Shown: positions 1-8,971, counted from the stretch's first letter. The stretch is 64,000 bases of DNA from JALYLC01 sp963743275 (GCA_963743275.1 CAVUPB010000002.1:372001-436000); one strand, 5' to 3'. Made by a program: numbers and translations. The notes: generated by a model from the sequence alone, not told the origin.

Positions 1-356
1 TTCCCGTAGACCCAGATCGTGCTCCCGTAGACGACGTGGTCGACGCCCTCGTCGCGTGCCGCCTCGAGCACCACGGCCGTCCCGCGCGTGTTGACGAGAT
101 CGGCGCGCAGCGGATCGGCCGCCACCTGCTCGACGTCGGCCACCGCGGCGAGGTGGATCACCGCGTCACATGACCGCATCGCACGCCGTAGCGCCGCCTT
201 GTCCAGGATGTCGCCCGAGACGCTCTCGACCACGTCGGCGTCGTGGCGCCACGCGTGCACGAGATCGAAGATGCGCGCCTGGTGGCCGTGGAACAGCAGG
301 CGATCTACCACATGGGAGCCGATGAAGCCGGATCCACCGGTGACGAGCACTCTCAC
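1..356 (-). CDS. NAD-dependent sugar epimerase/dehydratase, N-terminal part (cut by window edge)
   Basis: From a GTG at 356 the frame reads MRVLVTGGSGFIGS, the Rossmann nucleotide-binding start of extended short-chain dehydrogenases (NAD-dependent nucleotide-sugar epimerases). Near residue 66 it has the AVIHLAAVADV strand typical of the family, and the frame stays open to base 1, so about 118 residues are visible and the catalytic YxxxK lies outside. The GTG overlaps the TGA of the upstream aminotransferase gene by 4 nt, so the two are probably translationally coupled and act in one nucleotide-sugar or glycan pathway (inference). The substrate cannot be named. Confidence 0.8.
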   Translation of the reverse strand, partial: MRVLVTGGSGFIGSHVVDRLLFHGHQARIFDLVHAWRHDADVVESVSGDILDKAALRRAMRSCDAVIHLAAVADVEQVAADPLRADLVNTRGTAVVLEAARDEGVDHVVYGSTIWVYG

Positions 357-1381
357 ACATCCGTCCCTTCTTCCGCCCCCTCAGGCAGCGGCTGATAGTA
401 CAGGGGCACGCACCAGTGGTTCGCCGCTACCCAGTCGCTGTTCGGAAGATCGACGTGGTGCCCCAGGATGCGGTGGCACGGCGCGTCGTAGACCTTTCCG
501 GTCGAGCGCTCGATCGGGCTGAAGACGATGTACTTGTAGAGCCCCGAGATCATGCCCTCGGGCAGGCGCAGGCGATTCGGGTGCTCGGCGTCGAGCCATC
601 GGCGCGCGGCGGCGTTCTTCCAGGCCGTGATCTCCTCGAGCCGCTCCGTCGCGACGAGGCCGAGCGCGGCCGTGAACTCGTTCATGCGCAGGTTCAGGCC
701 GGCTCGGGCGTAGTCGGGCTTGCCGTAGTCGCGATACGCGCGCGCGGCCGCAACGAGATCGTCATCGGCGGCGACGAGCATGCCGCCCTCGCCCGTGGAG
801 ATCGTCTTGGTCGCCGCGAACGACCAGATCCCGGCATCGCCCCACGTGCCGGGGCGGCGGCCGTGGAAGGACGCGCCGTGCGCGTGCGCGCAGTCCTCGA
901 TCAGGAAGATGCCCTCGGCGCGGCAGAACGCCGCGATCCGCTCGATCTCGAACGCGACGTGCCCGCCGATGTGGACGACGAACGCCGCGCGCGGCCGGTG
1001 CGCCGCCGCCTTGGCCTCGAAGTCGGCGAACGACGCGCACAGGTCGTCGCGATTGCAGTCGACGAACACGACCTCGGCGCCGGCAGCCTGGGCGGCGAGC
1101 GGCGTCGCCATGAACGTGTTCGACGGGCACAGCACCTTCTCGCCGCGCACGCCGGCGTACTCGAGCGCTGCGAGCGCGGCGCCCGACCAGCTCGACATCG
1201 CCACCGACGGCAGCCCGTTCCAGGCCTCCCAGGCCGCCTCGAAGGCCTCGACGACGGCGCCCTGCGACCACCGGTTGGAGTCCATGATCTCGTCCCAGAG
1301 CGCGTGCAGACGCGCGCGATCGCGCTGGTCGAAACCAATCGCGAACGCGCTCAGCCTGTCCGGCGGGCCGAGGCGGGTCAC
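353..1381 (-). CDS. DegT/DnrJ/EryC1-family PLP-dependent sugar aminotransferase
   Basis: 342 residues from a GTG at 1381. The fold is that of DegT/DnrJ/EryC1 aminotransferases, which aminate keto-sugars with PLP. It has a substrate/PLP-binding N-terminal region (SSWSGAALAALEYAG), LIEDCAHAHGA with the Asp that contacts the PLP pyridine nitrogen, and SFAATKTISTGEGG carrying the Schiff-base lysine. The open frame continues upstream to 1687, but that extension reads antisense through the neighbouring propeller gene. The GTG start immediately before the conserved part is therefore preferred. It ends overlapping the epimerase start, suggesting an amino-sugar pathway (inference). The family is secure; the substrate is unknown. 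Confidence 0.85.
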   Translation of the reverse strand: MTRLGPPDRLSAFAIGFDQRDRARLHALWDEIMDSNRWSQGAVVEAFEAAWEAWNGLPSVAMSSWSGAALAALEYAGVRGEKVLCPSNTFMATPLAAQAAGAEVVFVDCNRDDLCASFADFEAKAAAHRPRAAFVVHIGGHVAFEIERIAAFCRAEGIFLIEDCAHAHGASFHGRRPGTWGDAGIWSFAATKTISTGEGGMLVAADDDLVAAARAYRDYGKPDYARAGLNLRMNEFTAALGLVATERLEEITAWKNAAARRWLDAEHPNRLRLPEGMISGLYKYIVFSPIERSTGKVYDAPCHRILGHHVDLPNSDWVAANHWCVPLYYQPLPEGAEEGTDV

Positions 1382-1445
1382 GGGCGCAGCGTATTGGAGC
1401 CATCGGCCGCATCCGCGCTGCCGGCCGGCGCGGGATGCGCTCGTA

Positions 1446-2390
1446 TCAGACGAGCTCGCGGGCGAGGGTGCGCTCGAGCGTACGCGGATCGATGCGGATG
1501 ACGAGGTACCCGCCCCGCGGCGGAGCGCCCACGAGCGCGACCCAGACGGCGCGCGGTGTGACGACGACGGCGTCGGCGTTGCCGGACAGGCTCGCACGGC
1601 CCGTCGTCCGGCCGCTCTGACCGTCGATGCGCAGCAGCGTCGTGCGGGCGCGGCTCTCGTGGCGCAGCACCCAGACGGCGCCGTCACCTGCGGCGACGTC
1701 GTGCTGGAAGCCGCCGAGGCCCAGACGGCCGGTGGCGAGCGTCCGCAGCGTGCCCGTGCGCTCGTCGAGCCGGCGCAGCGAGGCCGCGCGCGACAGCCAG
1801 ACGGCGCCCGCCCCCGTCGCGACGCCTTCGCCCGGGGTGCGGAGGACGCGGTGCAGCCGCCCGGCCGGGTCGATCCGCAGCAGCCAGCGATCGGTCGTGA
1901 TCCAGCAGCCCGCGCCGTCGGCCGCCATGCGCGCGGCGAGCGGGAAGTGCCAGACGCGAACGAGGTGGCCCGCGAGCGTGAAGCGCGCGATCCGGTAGCT
2001 CGTCCGCGTGCCGATCAGCGCCCAGATGCTCCCCGCTCCCGCCGCGACGTACTGCACGGAGCTCCCTCGCCGGCGCCACACGACCCGCACCTCCCCCGTG
2101 CGCTCGTCGATGCGGCTGAGGGTGCCCCAGACGTAGCCGTTCTCGACGCTCGCGACCCAGGCGGCGCCGCCGGCCACGGTCACGCTGAGCGGATAGGGCG
2201 CGCCGGCCAGCCGCGGCATCGACCGTATTCGGCCGGTGCCGGCATCCAGCGAGCGCACGCCCGGCGGTCCGGCGAACCAGACGCGCCCTCCCCCGACGGC
2301 GAGGTCGACGAACTCGCCCCCGGCGTGCGTCGCCGGAGCCGATGCCAGAGCCAGGCCGATCGACAGAGGCAGTAGCGCGCGGCGAATCAT
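1446..2390 (-). CDS. Secreted seven-repeat beta-propeller protein of unknown function
   Basis: 314 residues starting with a signal peptide (MIRRALLPLSIGLALASAPATHA, cleavage after THA is likely). The rest consists of about seven repeats of 35-45 residues, each with a xVWxA strand followed by LxRIDxxTGxxR (for example AVWLSRAASLRRLDERTG and AVWVLRHESRARTTLLRID). Seven such units fit a seven-bladed propeller of the YVTN/NHL/Vgb-like type, exported and free or cell-wall associated. There are no catalytic residues to point to. It follows the glycine-zipper and cation-efflux genes on the same strand. Function is unknown; a ligand-binding or scaffolding role is only inference. Confidence 0.75.
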   Translation of the reverse strand: MIRRALLPLSIGLALASAPATHAGGEFVDLAVGGGRVWFAGPPGVRSLDAGTGRIRSMPRLAGAPYPLSVTVAGGAAWVASVENGYVWGTLSRIDERTGEVRVVWRRRGSSVQYVAAGAGSIWALIGTRTSYRIARFTLAGHLVRVWHFPLAARMAADGAGCWITTDRWLLRIDPAGRLHRVLRTPGEGVATGAGAVWLSRAASLRRLDERTGTLRTLATGRLGLGGFQHDVAAGDGAVWVLRHESRARTTLLRIDGQSGRTTGRASLSGNADAVVVTPRAVWVALVGAPPRGGYLVIRIDPRTLERTLARELV

Positions 2391-2439
2391 CGACTTCGGC
2401 TACGCCGGAGGCGACGGCGCAGGTCCCGGCGCGAGGCCG

Positions 2440-2598
2440 CTACCTGCGACGCTGCGCCTGGTCGAGCAAGACGCCGAGAACGACGCCGGCGCCTGCACCG
2501 AAGGCGATGCCGAGCCCGACGTTGCCGGCGAGGACGCCGATCACGATCCCCACGCCGGCACCGATCGCGATGCCGAGGGCGATCCGGGTCTGATTCAT
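2440..2598 (-). CDS. Small glycine-zipper membrane protein
   Basis: 52 residues from an ATG at 2598. Nearly the whole protein is hydrophobic and glycine-rich (IALGIAIGAGVGIVIG, then GLGIAFGAGAGVVLGVLL), giving two glycine-zipper transmembrane helices and a basic tail QAQRRR. Small proteins of this kind are common in actinobacteria and usually unannotated. It lies between the cation efflux gene and the propeller gene, on the same strand with short gaps, so a shared transcript is likely. No specific function can be assigned. Confidence 0.65.
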   Translation of the reverse strand: MNQTRIALGIAIGAGVGIVIGVLAGNVGLGIAFGAGAGVVLGVLLDQAQRRR

Positions 2599-2630
2599 GA
2601 TCCGCCTTTCCGCGCTTGCGTCCGCGGCCG

Positions 2631-3398
2631 TCAGGTCTGCTCGGCCGCTTGGATCGTCCGCCACGAGTCCCAGGTGATCTTGAGGATCACGAGCGTCAGC
2701 GCGAGGCCGATGAGCGGATCGGCGATGGGAACGCCTGCAGACACGACGATCGCGCTGGCGACGACGCCGAGGCTGACGAAGCCGTCGACGCGCGCGTGGT
2801 TGCCGTCCGCGACGAGGGCCGGGCTGTCGAGTCGTCTGCCGGCGCGCGTGCGCACGCGGGATGCGACCTCGTTCCCGGCGAACCCGACGAGACCCGCGGC
2901 TGCGAGCGCCCAGAGGTGCGTCGGATTCTGCGGGTCGATGAGCCGCGCGATCGTCTCGTAGAGGGCAATGCAGGCGGAGATGAAGATGGCCGCGACGACG
3001 GCGAAGCCGGCGAAGCGCTCGCCGCGCGCGCTGTGGAGGAAGAACGCGATCCCCAGCGGTACGGCCGTGAGGGCATCTCCGGCGTTGTGGATGAGGTCGG
3101 CGAGCAGCGCGACGCTGCCCGACAGCACGAACACGAGCGCCTGCAGGAGCGCCGTGCACGCGAGCACGGCGAGGGCGGCAGCGACCGCCCGGATTCCCTC
3201 CCGCGAGCGCTTGATGCCGGCGTCGACGAGCCCGTGGGAGTGGCCGTGCCCGCCGTGTCCGTGCTCGTGCCCGCCCGGATGCGCCGCGTGGGCGTGCGGG
3301 CCGCTGTGCGGATGCGCGTGCTCGAGCGCGTCGCCGTGGCGATGGCGCTCGCCTCCCAGTGGCTCGTACGCCGCTGCTCCGTGACGGGACACGCCCAC
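2631..3398 (-). CDS. Cation diffusion facilitator (metal efflux) with His-rich N-terminus and no C-terminal domain
   Basis: 255 residues. The first 55 residues are histidine-rich (for example GGHEHGHGGHGHSHG) and would bind divalent metal. They are followed by about six hydrophobic segments of the CDF family, with the metal-site motif LLADLIHNAGD in TM2 and a second site DGNHARVDGF in TM5. CDF proteins exchange Zn2+, Co2+ or similar ions for protons. The sequence stops soon after TM6 (KITWDSWRTIQAAEQT), so the usual cytoplasmic dimerisation domain of about 80 residues is missing. The second CDF gene at 7968-8930 has that domain. Metal identity is not determinable. Confidence 0.85.
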   Translation of the reverse strand: MGVSRHGAAAYEPLGGERHRHGDALEHAHPHSGPHAHAAHPGGHEHGHGGHGHSHGLVDAGIKRSREGIRAVAAALAVLACTALLQALVFVLSGSVALLADLIHNAGDALTAVPLGIAFFLHSARGERFAGFAVVAAIFISACIALYETIARLIDPQNPTHLWALAAAGLVGFAGNEVASRVRTRAGRRLDSPALVADGNHARVDGFVSLGVVASAIVVSAGVPIADPLIGLALTLVILKITWDSWRTIQAAEQT

Positions 3399-3477
3399 AC
3401 CCTAGCCCTGCGCGCCACAGCCGGCTGACGCTCGGCTTCCGCATCCGGTCACCCGCGGGTGGCGGCAGACTACGCGC

Positions 3478-4404
3478 GTGGAAGCAGCGATCTCCGTCTC
3501 CGGTCTGGTCAAGCGGTTCGCGGATGTCACCGCCCTCGACGGCCTCGACATGGAGGTGGCCACCGGGGAGGTGCACGGCTTCCTCGGTCCCAACGGCTCC
3601 GGGAAGTCGACGACCATCCGGGTGCTCCTGGGCCTGCTCCGGGCCGACGCCGGGCAGGTCCGGCTCCTCGGCGGGGATCCCTGGCGGGAGGCGGTCTCGC
3701 TGCACCGGCGGCTTGCCTACGTGCCGGGTGAGGTTTCGCTCTGGCCGAACCTGACCGGTGGCGAGGTCATCGACCTGCTCGGGCGGATGCGCGGCGGCAT
3801 CGACGAGACCCGCCGCCGGGAGCTGCTCGAACGGTTCGAGCTGGACCCGTCCAAGCGCTGCCGCAGCTACAGCAAGGGCAACCGGCAGAAGGTCGCCCTG
3901 GTGGCCGCGCTCTGCGCCGACGTGGAGCTGCTGATGCTCGACGAGCCGACCGCCGGGCTGGACCCCGTCATGGAGGCCGAGTTCCAGGAGGTCGTTCGCG
4001 AGGAGGTGGCCCGGGGTCGCACGATCCTGCTCTCGAGCCACATCCTGGCCGAGGTGGAGTCGCTCTGCGACCGGGTCAGCATCATCCGCGAAGGGCGCAC
4101 CGTCTCCTCGGGCAGCCTCAGCGAGCTGCGCGGGCTGACCCGGACGACGGTGGTGGCGCGACTCGCCCGCCCGTCGGGCCTCGGGGACGTCCCGGGGCTG
4201 AGCGTGGTCTCCGTCGTGGACGGCGAGATCCGGGCCGAGGTCGAGTCGGAGCACCTCAGCGACGTGATGGGCGTCTTCGCACAGCGGGGCATCGAGTCGC
4301 TGGTGGTGCACCCGCCGACGCTCGAGGAGCTCTTCCTGCAGCACTACGACGAGCCGGGCGGTGTGACCCATCGCAGGGCGGATCGTCTGGGCGAGCCTGC
4401 GTGA
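3478..4404 (+). CDS. ABC-2 type exporter, ATP-binding subunit
   Basis: 308 residues from a GTG at 3478. It has Walker A GPNGSGKST near residue 42, a degenerate signature SYSKGNRQKVAL, Walker B LLMLDEPTAGLDP and the H-loop SSHILAEVESL, followed by a C-terminal domain found in drug-export ATPases of the CcmA/DrrA type. The stop overlaps the start of the permease gene (GTGA), so the two are coupled and form one exporter. Together they resemble the tetronasin-type polyketide/antibiotic efflux pairs of actinomycetes. Codon choice looks richer in GGG/CCGG triplets than in the surrounding genes, a weak hint of transfer. Confidence 0.9.
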   Translation: MEAAISVSGLVKRFADVTALDGLDMEVATGEVHGFLGPNGSGKSTTIRVLLGLLRADAGQVRLLGGDPWREAVSLHRRLAYVPGEVSLWPNLTGGEVIDLLGRMRGGIDETRRRELLERFELDPSKRCRSYSKGNRQKVALVAALCADVELLMLDEPTAGLDPVMEAEFQEVVREEVARGRTILLSSHILAEVESLCDRVSIIREGRTVSSGSLSELRGLTRTTVVARLARPSGLGDVPGLSVVSVVDGEIRAEVESEHLSDVMGVFAQRGIESLVVHPPTLEELFLQHYDEPGGVTHRRADRLGEPA

Positions 4405-5996
4405 GCGGCACGAGCGGCTTCGCCGGCACCGCGTCCCTCGTCCGCCTGGCCCTGCGCCGGGACCGGATCCGCATCCCGGTCTGGGTCGCCGGCATCGTCG
4501 GCGTGCTCTACCTGACCGCCGCGTCGATGCCGGGGCTGTACCACTCGCAGGCCGAGATCGACGCGTACGCCCGGGTCGTCGGCCAGTCGCCAGCGGGTGT
4601 CGCCATCGCGGGCCCGGCCATCGGGCTGCACACGCTGCAGGGCATCGTCATGTACGAGACCTACCTGACCGTGATCGCCGCGATCAGCATCATGGCGGCC
4701 ATGATGATCTCCCGGCACACCAGGGCCGAGGAGGAGTCCGGTCGCACCGAGCTGATCCGGGCCACCGAGGTCGGTCGCCACGCGGGGGCGGCCTCGGCGC
4801 TGCTCGTGACCGGGGGAACCTGTCTCCTGGTCGGTCTCGGCATGGCTCTCGTCCTGCCCATGACACCGCTGACCGCGGAGAGCTCCGCCGTCTACGGAGC
4901 GGCGATGGCGGCGCTCGGCCTGGTGATCGCCGCCCTCACCCTGTGCTTCGCCCAGCTGTTCGTCCACGCGCGGTCCGTCACCGGAGCCGGACTGGCCGCC
5001 TTCCTTCTCTTCTACGTCGTCCGTGCGTTCGGCGACATCCGGCACGACTGGACGGTCTGGCTGAGCCCGGTCGGCTGGGTGCAGGCGACCCACATCCCCA
5101 CCGAGAACCGGCTCTGGCCCCTGCTCCTGCCCCTCGCCGCGACCGCGGTGCTGCTCGCCGTGGCGGTCATGCTCGCCGACCGGCGTGACTTCGGCGGGGG
5201 CCTGCTGCCGACGCGGCGCGGCCCGGATCGGGCGGCGAGGTCGCTGAGCGGGCCGCTCGGGCTCGCCTGGCGGCTGCAGCGCGGCCCCCTGCTGGGCTGG
5301 GCGGCGGCCCTGATCGCCTGCGGAGTCCTGGTGGGCGCTCTCGGCACCTCGATGCAGGGCATGATCGAGGAGAACCCCGACCTCGCGGCGTACCTCGCGG
5401 TCGTCGAGGGCGGCTCGGTCATCGACGCCTACCAGGCCACGTTCGTGCTGATCATGACCCTGGTCGTGGGTGGTTTCGCGGTCTGGTCGGCGGGCCGGGT
5501 CGTGCCCGAGGAGGGCGATGGCCGGCTGGAGCTGATGCTGGCGGGACCGCTGACCCGGACACGGTCGCTCTTCGCGGAGCTGCTCGTCACCGCCGGCTGC
5601 GTGACTGCCCTGCTGCTCGCCTCCGGGGTGAGCGCCGGGATGACGTACGCCGTGGTGGCCGGCGACCTCGACCAGGGGATCCGCGTCTCCTTCGCCCCCC
5701 TGGTCTACCTGCCGGCGATCCTCGTTCTCGTCGGGGTCGTGGTGCTGACGTACGGATGGGCGCCGCACTGGACCTGGGTCGGCTGGCTCGTCCTCGCGTT
5801 CGAGACCGTGATCGGCTGGCTCGGTGGGCTCTTGAAGCCGCCCTCCTGGGTCGTCGAGCTCTCCGTCTTCGGCCGCGCGCCGAGATACCCGCTGGAGCCG
5901 CTGACCTGGCTGCCGCTCCTGGCGCTGCTCGCGGCGGCGCTCGTCCTGCTGGCGACCGGGCGGGTCGGCTTCGGCCGCCGAGACATCGGGAGTTGA
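4401..5996 (+). CDS. ABC-2 type exporter, large permease subunit (tetronasin-exporter-like)
   Basis: 531 residues with about twelve hydrophobic segments arranged as two similar halves: LVRLALRRDRIRIPVWV opens the first and GLAWRLQRGPLLGWAAALIA opens the second. Each half contains an acidic motif after the third helix (EEESGRTELIRA and EEGDGRLELMLA). This duplicated layout is that of fused permeases working with DrrA-like ATPases to export polyketide antibiotics in actinomycetes. The start overlaps the ATPase stop. No biosynthetic gene cluster and no TetR-type regulator lie nearby, so it is more likely a resistance pump than part of a production cluster (inference). Confidence 0.88.
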   Translation: MSGTSGFAGTASLVRLALRRDRIRIPVWVAGIVGVLYLTAASMPGLYHSQAEIDAYARVVGQSPAGVAIAGPAIGLHTLQGIVMYETYLTVIAAISIMAAMMISRHTRAEEESGRTELIRATEVGRHAGAASALLVTGGTCLLVGLGMALVLPMTPLTAESSAVYGAAMAALGLVIAALTLCFAQLFVHARSVTGAGLAAFLLFYVVRAFGDIRHDWTVWLSPVGWVQATHIPTENRLWPLLLPLAATAVLLAVAVMLADRRDFGGGLLPTRRGPDRAARSLSGPLGLAWRLQRGPLLGWAAALIACGVLVGALGTSMQGMIEENPDLAAYLAVVEGGSVIDAYQATFVLIMTLVVGGFAVWSAGRVVPEEGDGRLELMLAGPLTRTRSLFAELLVTAGCVTALLLASGVSAGMTYAVVAGDLDQGIRVSFAPLVYLPAILVLVGVVVLTYGWAPHWTWVGWLVLAFETVIGWLGGLLKPPSWVVELSVFGRAPRYPLEPLTWLPLLALLAAALVLLATGRVGFGRRDIGS

Positions 5997-6005
5997 CGTG
6001 CGGGC

Positions 6006-7253
6006 TCAGGTGCTTCCGTGCACGAGCACCCATGCAACCCAGGCAGACCCGGTCATGAGGAAGAGGCCGGTGGCGACGCCGGTCGCGAAGCGGCGTTCGC
6101 GCGACCCGACGGCGAGCACGACCTTCGTGAGCGAGTTCGTCGTGAGAGCGGCCAGCACGGCGAGTGCGGCGTCGTGCGCGGACACCTTGCCTTCCTCCGC
6201 CATGACCGCGGCGGCCAGTGCCGCGGAGTGCGCGTCGGCGAAGCCGCCGATCGAGCCGGCCACTATCACTCCGCCGTTCGGGATCAGCTTGTTCGCGACC
6301 GTCGAGAGCGCGAGCATGCCGGTGATCAGCGCGGCGAGTCCGAGAGCGGAGCGCAGGTCGAAGGCGCGCCCCTCCGGGTCGGGTTCCGGAGCATCGCCCG
6401 CAGCGCGCAGCGCGAGCGCGGCTGCCCAGGCGATCGTGGCGACGCCGGCTGCGCCCAGAGAAGGCGCCAGAAGCACGAGGGTGTCCCGATCGGCCGAGCC
6501 CACGAGTGCAGCGGCGACGAGCACGGTCGGAACCGAGGCAAGCGCGGCTCCCGCCGTCGCAGCGCGGATCAGCTCCGGGTGCTCGCGGGCGCGGGTGCCC
6601 ATTGCCGCGACGGTGGCAGCGGCCGACACGAACCCCGACACGAACCCCGAGACCGCAAGGCCGAGCCGCGGTCCCACGATGCGGACGGCGAGGTAGCCGG
6701 CACCGCTGACGGCCATGATGATCACCACGAGCCGCCAGATCGCGAACGGGTTGAACACGCCGGATGGGCCCACGGCGCGGTCGGGCATGAGGGGCAGCGC
6801 GATCACGGCGGAAGCGAGGAAGAGCAGGAGGTCGTGCAGCTCGTCCTCGCTGAGAAGATCGCGGACGAGGTGATGCAGCCAGCCGCGCAGTGCGAGGACG
6901 CACGCGACTGCGACGCCTGTGGCCGCGGCCAGCTCGGGCTGGTGGACGGCCAGCACGCCGAGCGCGAACGTCACGACGAGCGCGATCTCCGTGGTGATGC
7001 CCGGATCGTCGTGGCGGGCGCGGAGACGCGCTACGACCGCGAGTGCTCCGACGACGGCGACTCCCACAACGGCGCCTCCGGGCCCCGTGCCCAGGCGCAG
7101 GACGGCTCCGAGCAGACCAGCCAGCGCGAACGTGCGCAGACCGGCTGCCTCCCGCCATGGCCCCTCGCCCTTGCGGCGCTCGCGCTCGACGCCGAGGAGG
7201 AGACCAACGGCACCCGCCACCGCGAGGGACACGACGTCATCGCCGATGGTCAC
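6006..7253 (-). CDS. MgtC/SapB-like membrane protein with DUF4010 domain
   Basis: 415 residues from a GTG at 7253. The first ~140 residues are an MgtC/SapB-type domain (LLLGVERERRKGEGPWREAAGLRTFAL, split by helices, then ITTEIALVVTFALGVLA). The rest is the DUF4010 domain of eight or so helices, including GLAVSGFVSGFVSAAATVAAMG and NSLTKVVLAVGSR. This two-domain architecture is widespread and only weakly characterised; MgtC proteins affect magnesium and phosphate homeostasis, but transport has not been shown for the DUF4010 fusions. It lies convergently against the ABC permease with only 9 nt between the stop codons. Confidence 0.85.
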   Translation of the reverse strand: MTIGDDVVSLAVAGAVGLLLGVERERRKGEGPWREAAGLRTFALAGLLGAVLRLGTGPGGAVVGVAVVGALAVVARLRARHDDPGITTEIALVVTFALGVLAVHQPELAAATGVAVACVLALRGWLHHLVRDLLSEDELHDLLLFLASAVIALPLMPDRAVGPSGVFNPFAIWRLVVIIMAVSGAGYLAVRIVGPRLGLAVSGFVSGFVSAAATVAAMGTRAREHPELIRAATAGAALASVPTVLVAAALVGSADRDTLVLLAPSLGAAGVATIAWAAALALRAAGDAPEPDPEGRAFDLRSALGLAALITGMLALSTVANKLIPNGGVIVAGSIGGFADAHSAALAAAVMAEEGKVSAHDAALAVLAALTTNSLTKVVLAVGSRERRFATGVATGLFLMTGSAWVAWVLVHGST

Positions 7254-7414
7254 GTCCGACGTCCGATGCCCGTCGCGTCACGCGCCGGGGCGCGCGCGCC
7301 GCGCGTCAGGCCACGCGTGAGGATCGCCCGGGGCACAGGGCGCAAGGCTAGCGGCGCGCTGGCCCGGCACGCCCGCGGGTTCCGCGGGCGCACCGACGCG
7401 GGCCTGCGCGAGGA

Positions 7415-7816
7415 TCAGTTGTGAGCGTGCACCGGCTCCGCCGCGGCATCCGCCTTGGTGCGATGCACCGTTCCGGCCGCATGCTCAGGAGGCGAATAGA
7501 GCGAGTACAGCTTCACGTCCTTCTCCCCGGTATTCACGACGTTGTGCCAGACGCCGGCCGGCACGACGATCGCCCAGTCCTTCTCGACGTCATGGGTCTC
7601 GTCGACCGCGTCCGCCGAACGGCCGAACTCGACCCGAGCGTGTCCCTTCTCCAGCCGGAGGAACTGATCGCGGTCCGCATGCATCTCGCGGCCGATGTCC
7701 TCACCCGGCGCGAGACTCATGACGGTGAGCTGCGTGTGCTCGCCCGTGAACAGCACTGTCCGGAACGTCGCGTTCTCCTTCGTCGCGTCCTCGATGTCTC
7801 CAACCCATCCGATCAT
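7415..7816 (-). CDS. Small cupin-domain protein
   Basis: 133 residues with a single cupin barrel. Motif 1 is REMHADRDQFLRLEKG, with metal ligands His, Asp/Gln and Glu in weakened form. Motif 2 is VVPAGVWHNVVNTG with the conserved His. The closest types are short monocupins annotated as mannose-6-phosphate isomerase-like or anti-sigma ChrR-like proteins that bind metal and sometimes have dioxygenase or sugar-isomerase activity. The C-terminal tail (AGTVHRTKADAAAEPVHAHN) is typical of this subgroup. It is a single-gene unit; substrate unknown. Confidence 0.85.
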   Translation of the reverse strand: MIGWVGDIEDATKENATFRTVLFTGEHTQLTVMSLAPGEDIGREMHADRDQFLRLEKGHARVEFGRSADAVDETHDVEKDWAIVVPAGVWHNVVNTGEKDVKLYSLYSPPEHAAGTVHRTKADAAAEPVHAHN

Positions 7817-7967
7817 GGCCGCACTCCTTCGATCGTGGCTCTACCCGGGTACGATGGATCGCGGTCGCGGGTCCGGCATGAGGGCACGCGCCTATCTCGG
7901 GTGCACCTTTGCCGAACACCGATGAAGTCTGGGCGGCTCCCAACCTCGACCAGACGTAGGTTGCCCA

Positions 7968-8930
7968 TCAACGCTCGTGCTCATGATCCCGTTGCATGAG
8001 CGGGACGGGCTCGCTGCGCGGCGCCGCTTGCGGGCATCCCACGCGGTGGATCTGAAGCAGACCGCCCGCGTGGTCCCGGTCGAGCTGCAGCGTGGTGTGG
8101 GTGATGCCGAAGTCGCGTGCGACCAGGTCCGCGAGCGTATGGAGCACCGCGTCGCTGTCGGCGCCCGGCGCGACCACGACATGGGCCGCGAGCGCGACGA
8201 GGCCGCTCGTGACGGTCCAGATGTGAAGGTCGTGGACGTTGCGCACGCCCGGAACGGCCGCCATCGCGGTTCCGATCCGGGTCGGGTCGGCGCCCTCGGG
8301 CGCGACCTCCAGGAGGATCGTCACGGACTCCCTCAGCAACCGCCACGAGGAGAGCAGCACGATCAGGCCGACGAGCGCGCCGACCAGCGGGTCGGCCTGG
8401 TGCCATCCGGTAAGCGCGATGATCAACCCGGCAGCCACGGCTCCGACCGATCCGAGCACGTCACTGGCCGCATGCACGATCGCGCCGCGCACGTTCAGGT
8501 TGGACCGGTCGGCGCCGCGCATCAGCAGGATGACCGGGATGCCGTTCGCCACGATCCCGACCAGGCCGACACCGAGGACGCCGCCACCGATCACGTCCGG
8601 CGGCGAGGAGATCCGCCGGTAGGCCTCGTAGAAGATCCAGAGCGACACGCCGACCAGCGTGAGGGCGTTGAAGAGGGCCGCCAGGATCTCGGCTCGGCGC
8701 CATCCGAACGTGTGCCGTCCGCGCGCCGGCAGGCCCGCCAGCCAGGCGGCGCCCAGCGCCAATCCGAGCGCGAGCCCATCGGAGATGTTGTGCACCGAAT
8801 CGGCCAGCAGCGCCAGGCTGTGGAACACCACGCCGGCGACGACCTGCAGGCACCCGAAGACGACGGTGAGGGCAAGCGACCAGCGAAGCGCTCGCCGGCT
8901 CCCGGAAGCGTGGTCGTGCCCGCTACTCAT
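7968..8930 (-). CDS. Cation diffusion facilitator family zinc/cobalt efflux protein
   Basis: 320 residues, full-length CDF of the CzcD/ZitB group. A short MSSGHDHASG N-terminus precedes six helices with metal site 1 LLADSVHNISDGLALG and site 2 IVHAASDVLGSVG. The C-terminal cytoplasmic dimerisation domain includes HDLHIWTVTSG and ends in the metal-binding tail RDHEHER. It exports Zn2+ or a similar ion in exchange for protons. The zinc-type HxxxD pairs are both present. It is the second CDF gene in 6 kb, but the two are not close paralogues: the other lacks the cytoplasmic domain and has the long His-rich head. Confidence 0.92.
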   Translation of the reverse strand: MSSGHDHASGSRRALRWSLALTVVFGCLQVVAGVVFHSLALLADSVHNISDGLALGLALGAAWLAGLPARGRHTFGWRRAEILAALFNALTLVGVSLWIFYEAYRRISSPPDVIGGGVLGVGLVGIVANGIPVILLMRGADRSNLNVRGAIVHAASDVLGSVGAVAAGLIIALTGWHQADPLVGALVGLIVLLSSWRLLRESVTILLEVAPEGADPTRIGTAMAAVPGVRNVHDLHIWTVTSGLVALAAHVVVAPGADSDAVLHTLADLVARDFGITHTTLQLDRDHAGGLLQIHRVGCPQAAPRSEPVPLMQRDHEHER

Positions 8931-8971
8931 CCGATGGACCCCGCGGTGGCTGGGCCAAGCACGAGCTCAGG

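Noticed and set aside
416..2375. Long plus-strand frames opposite the aminotransferase and propeller genes
   Set aside because: Shadows of the leftward genes; no recognisable domains.
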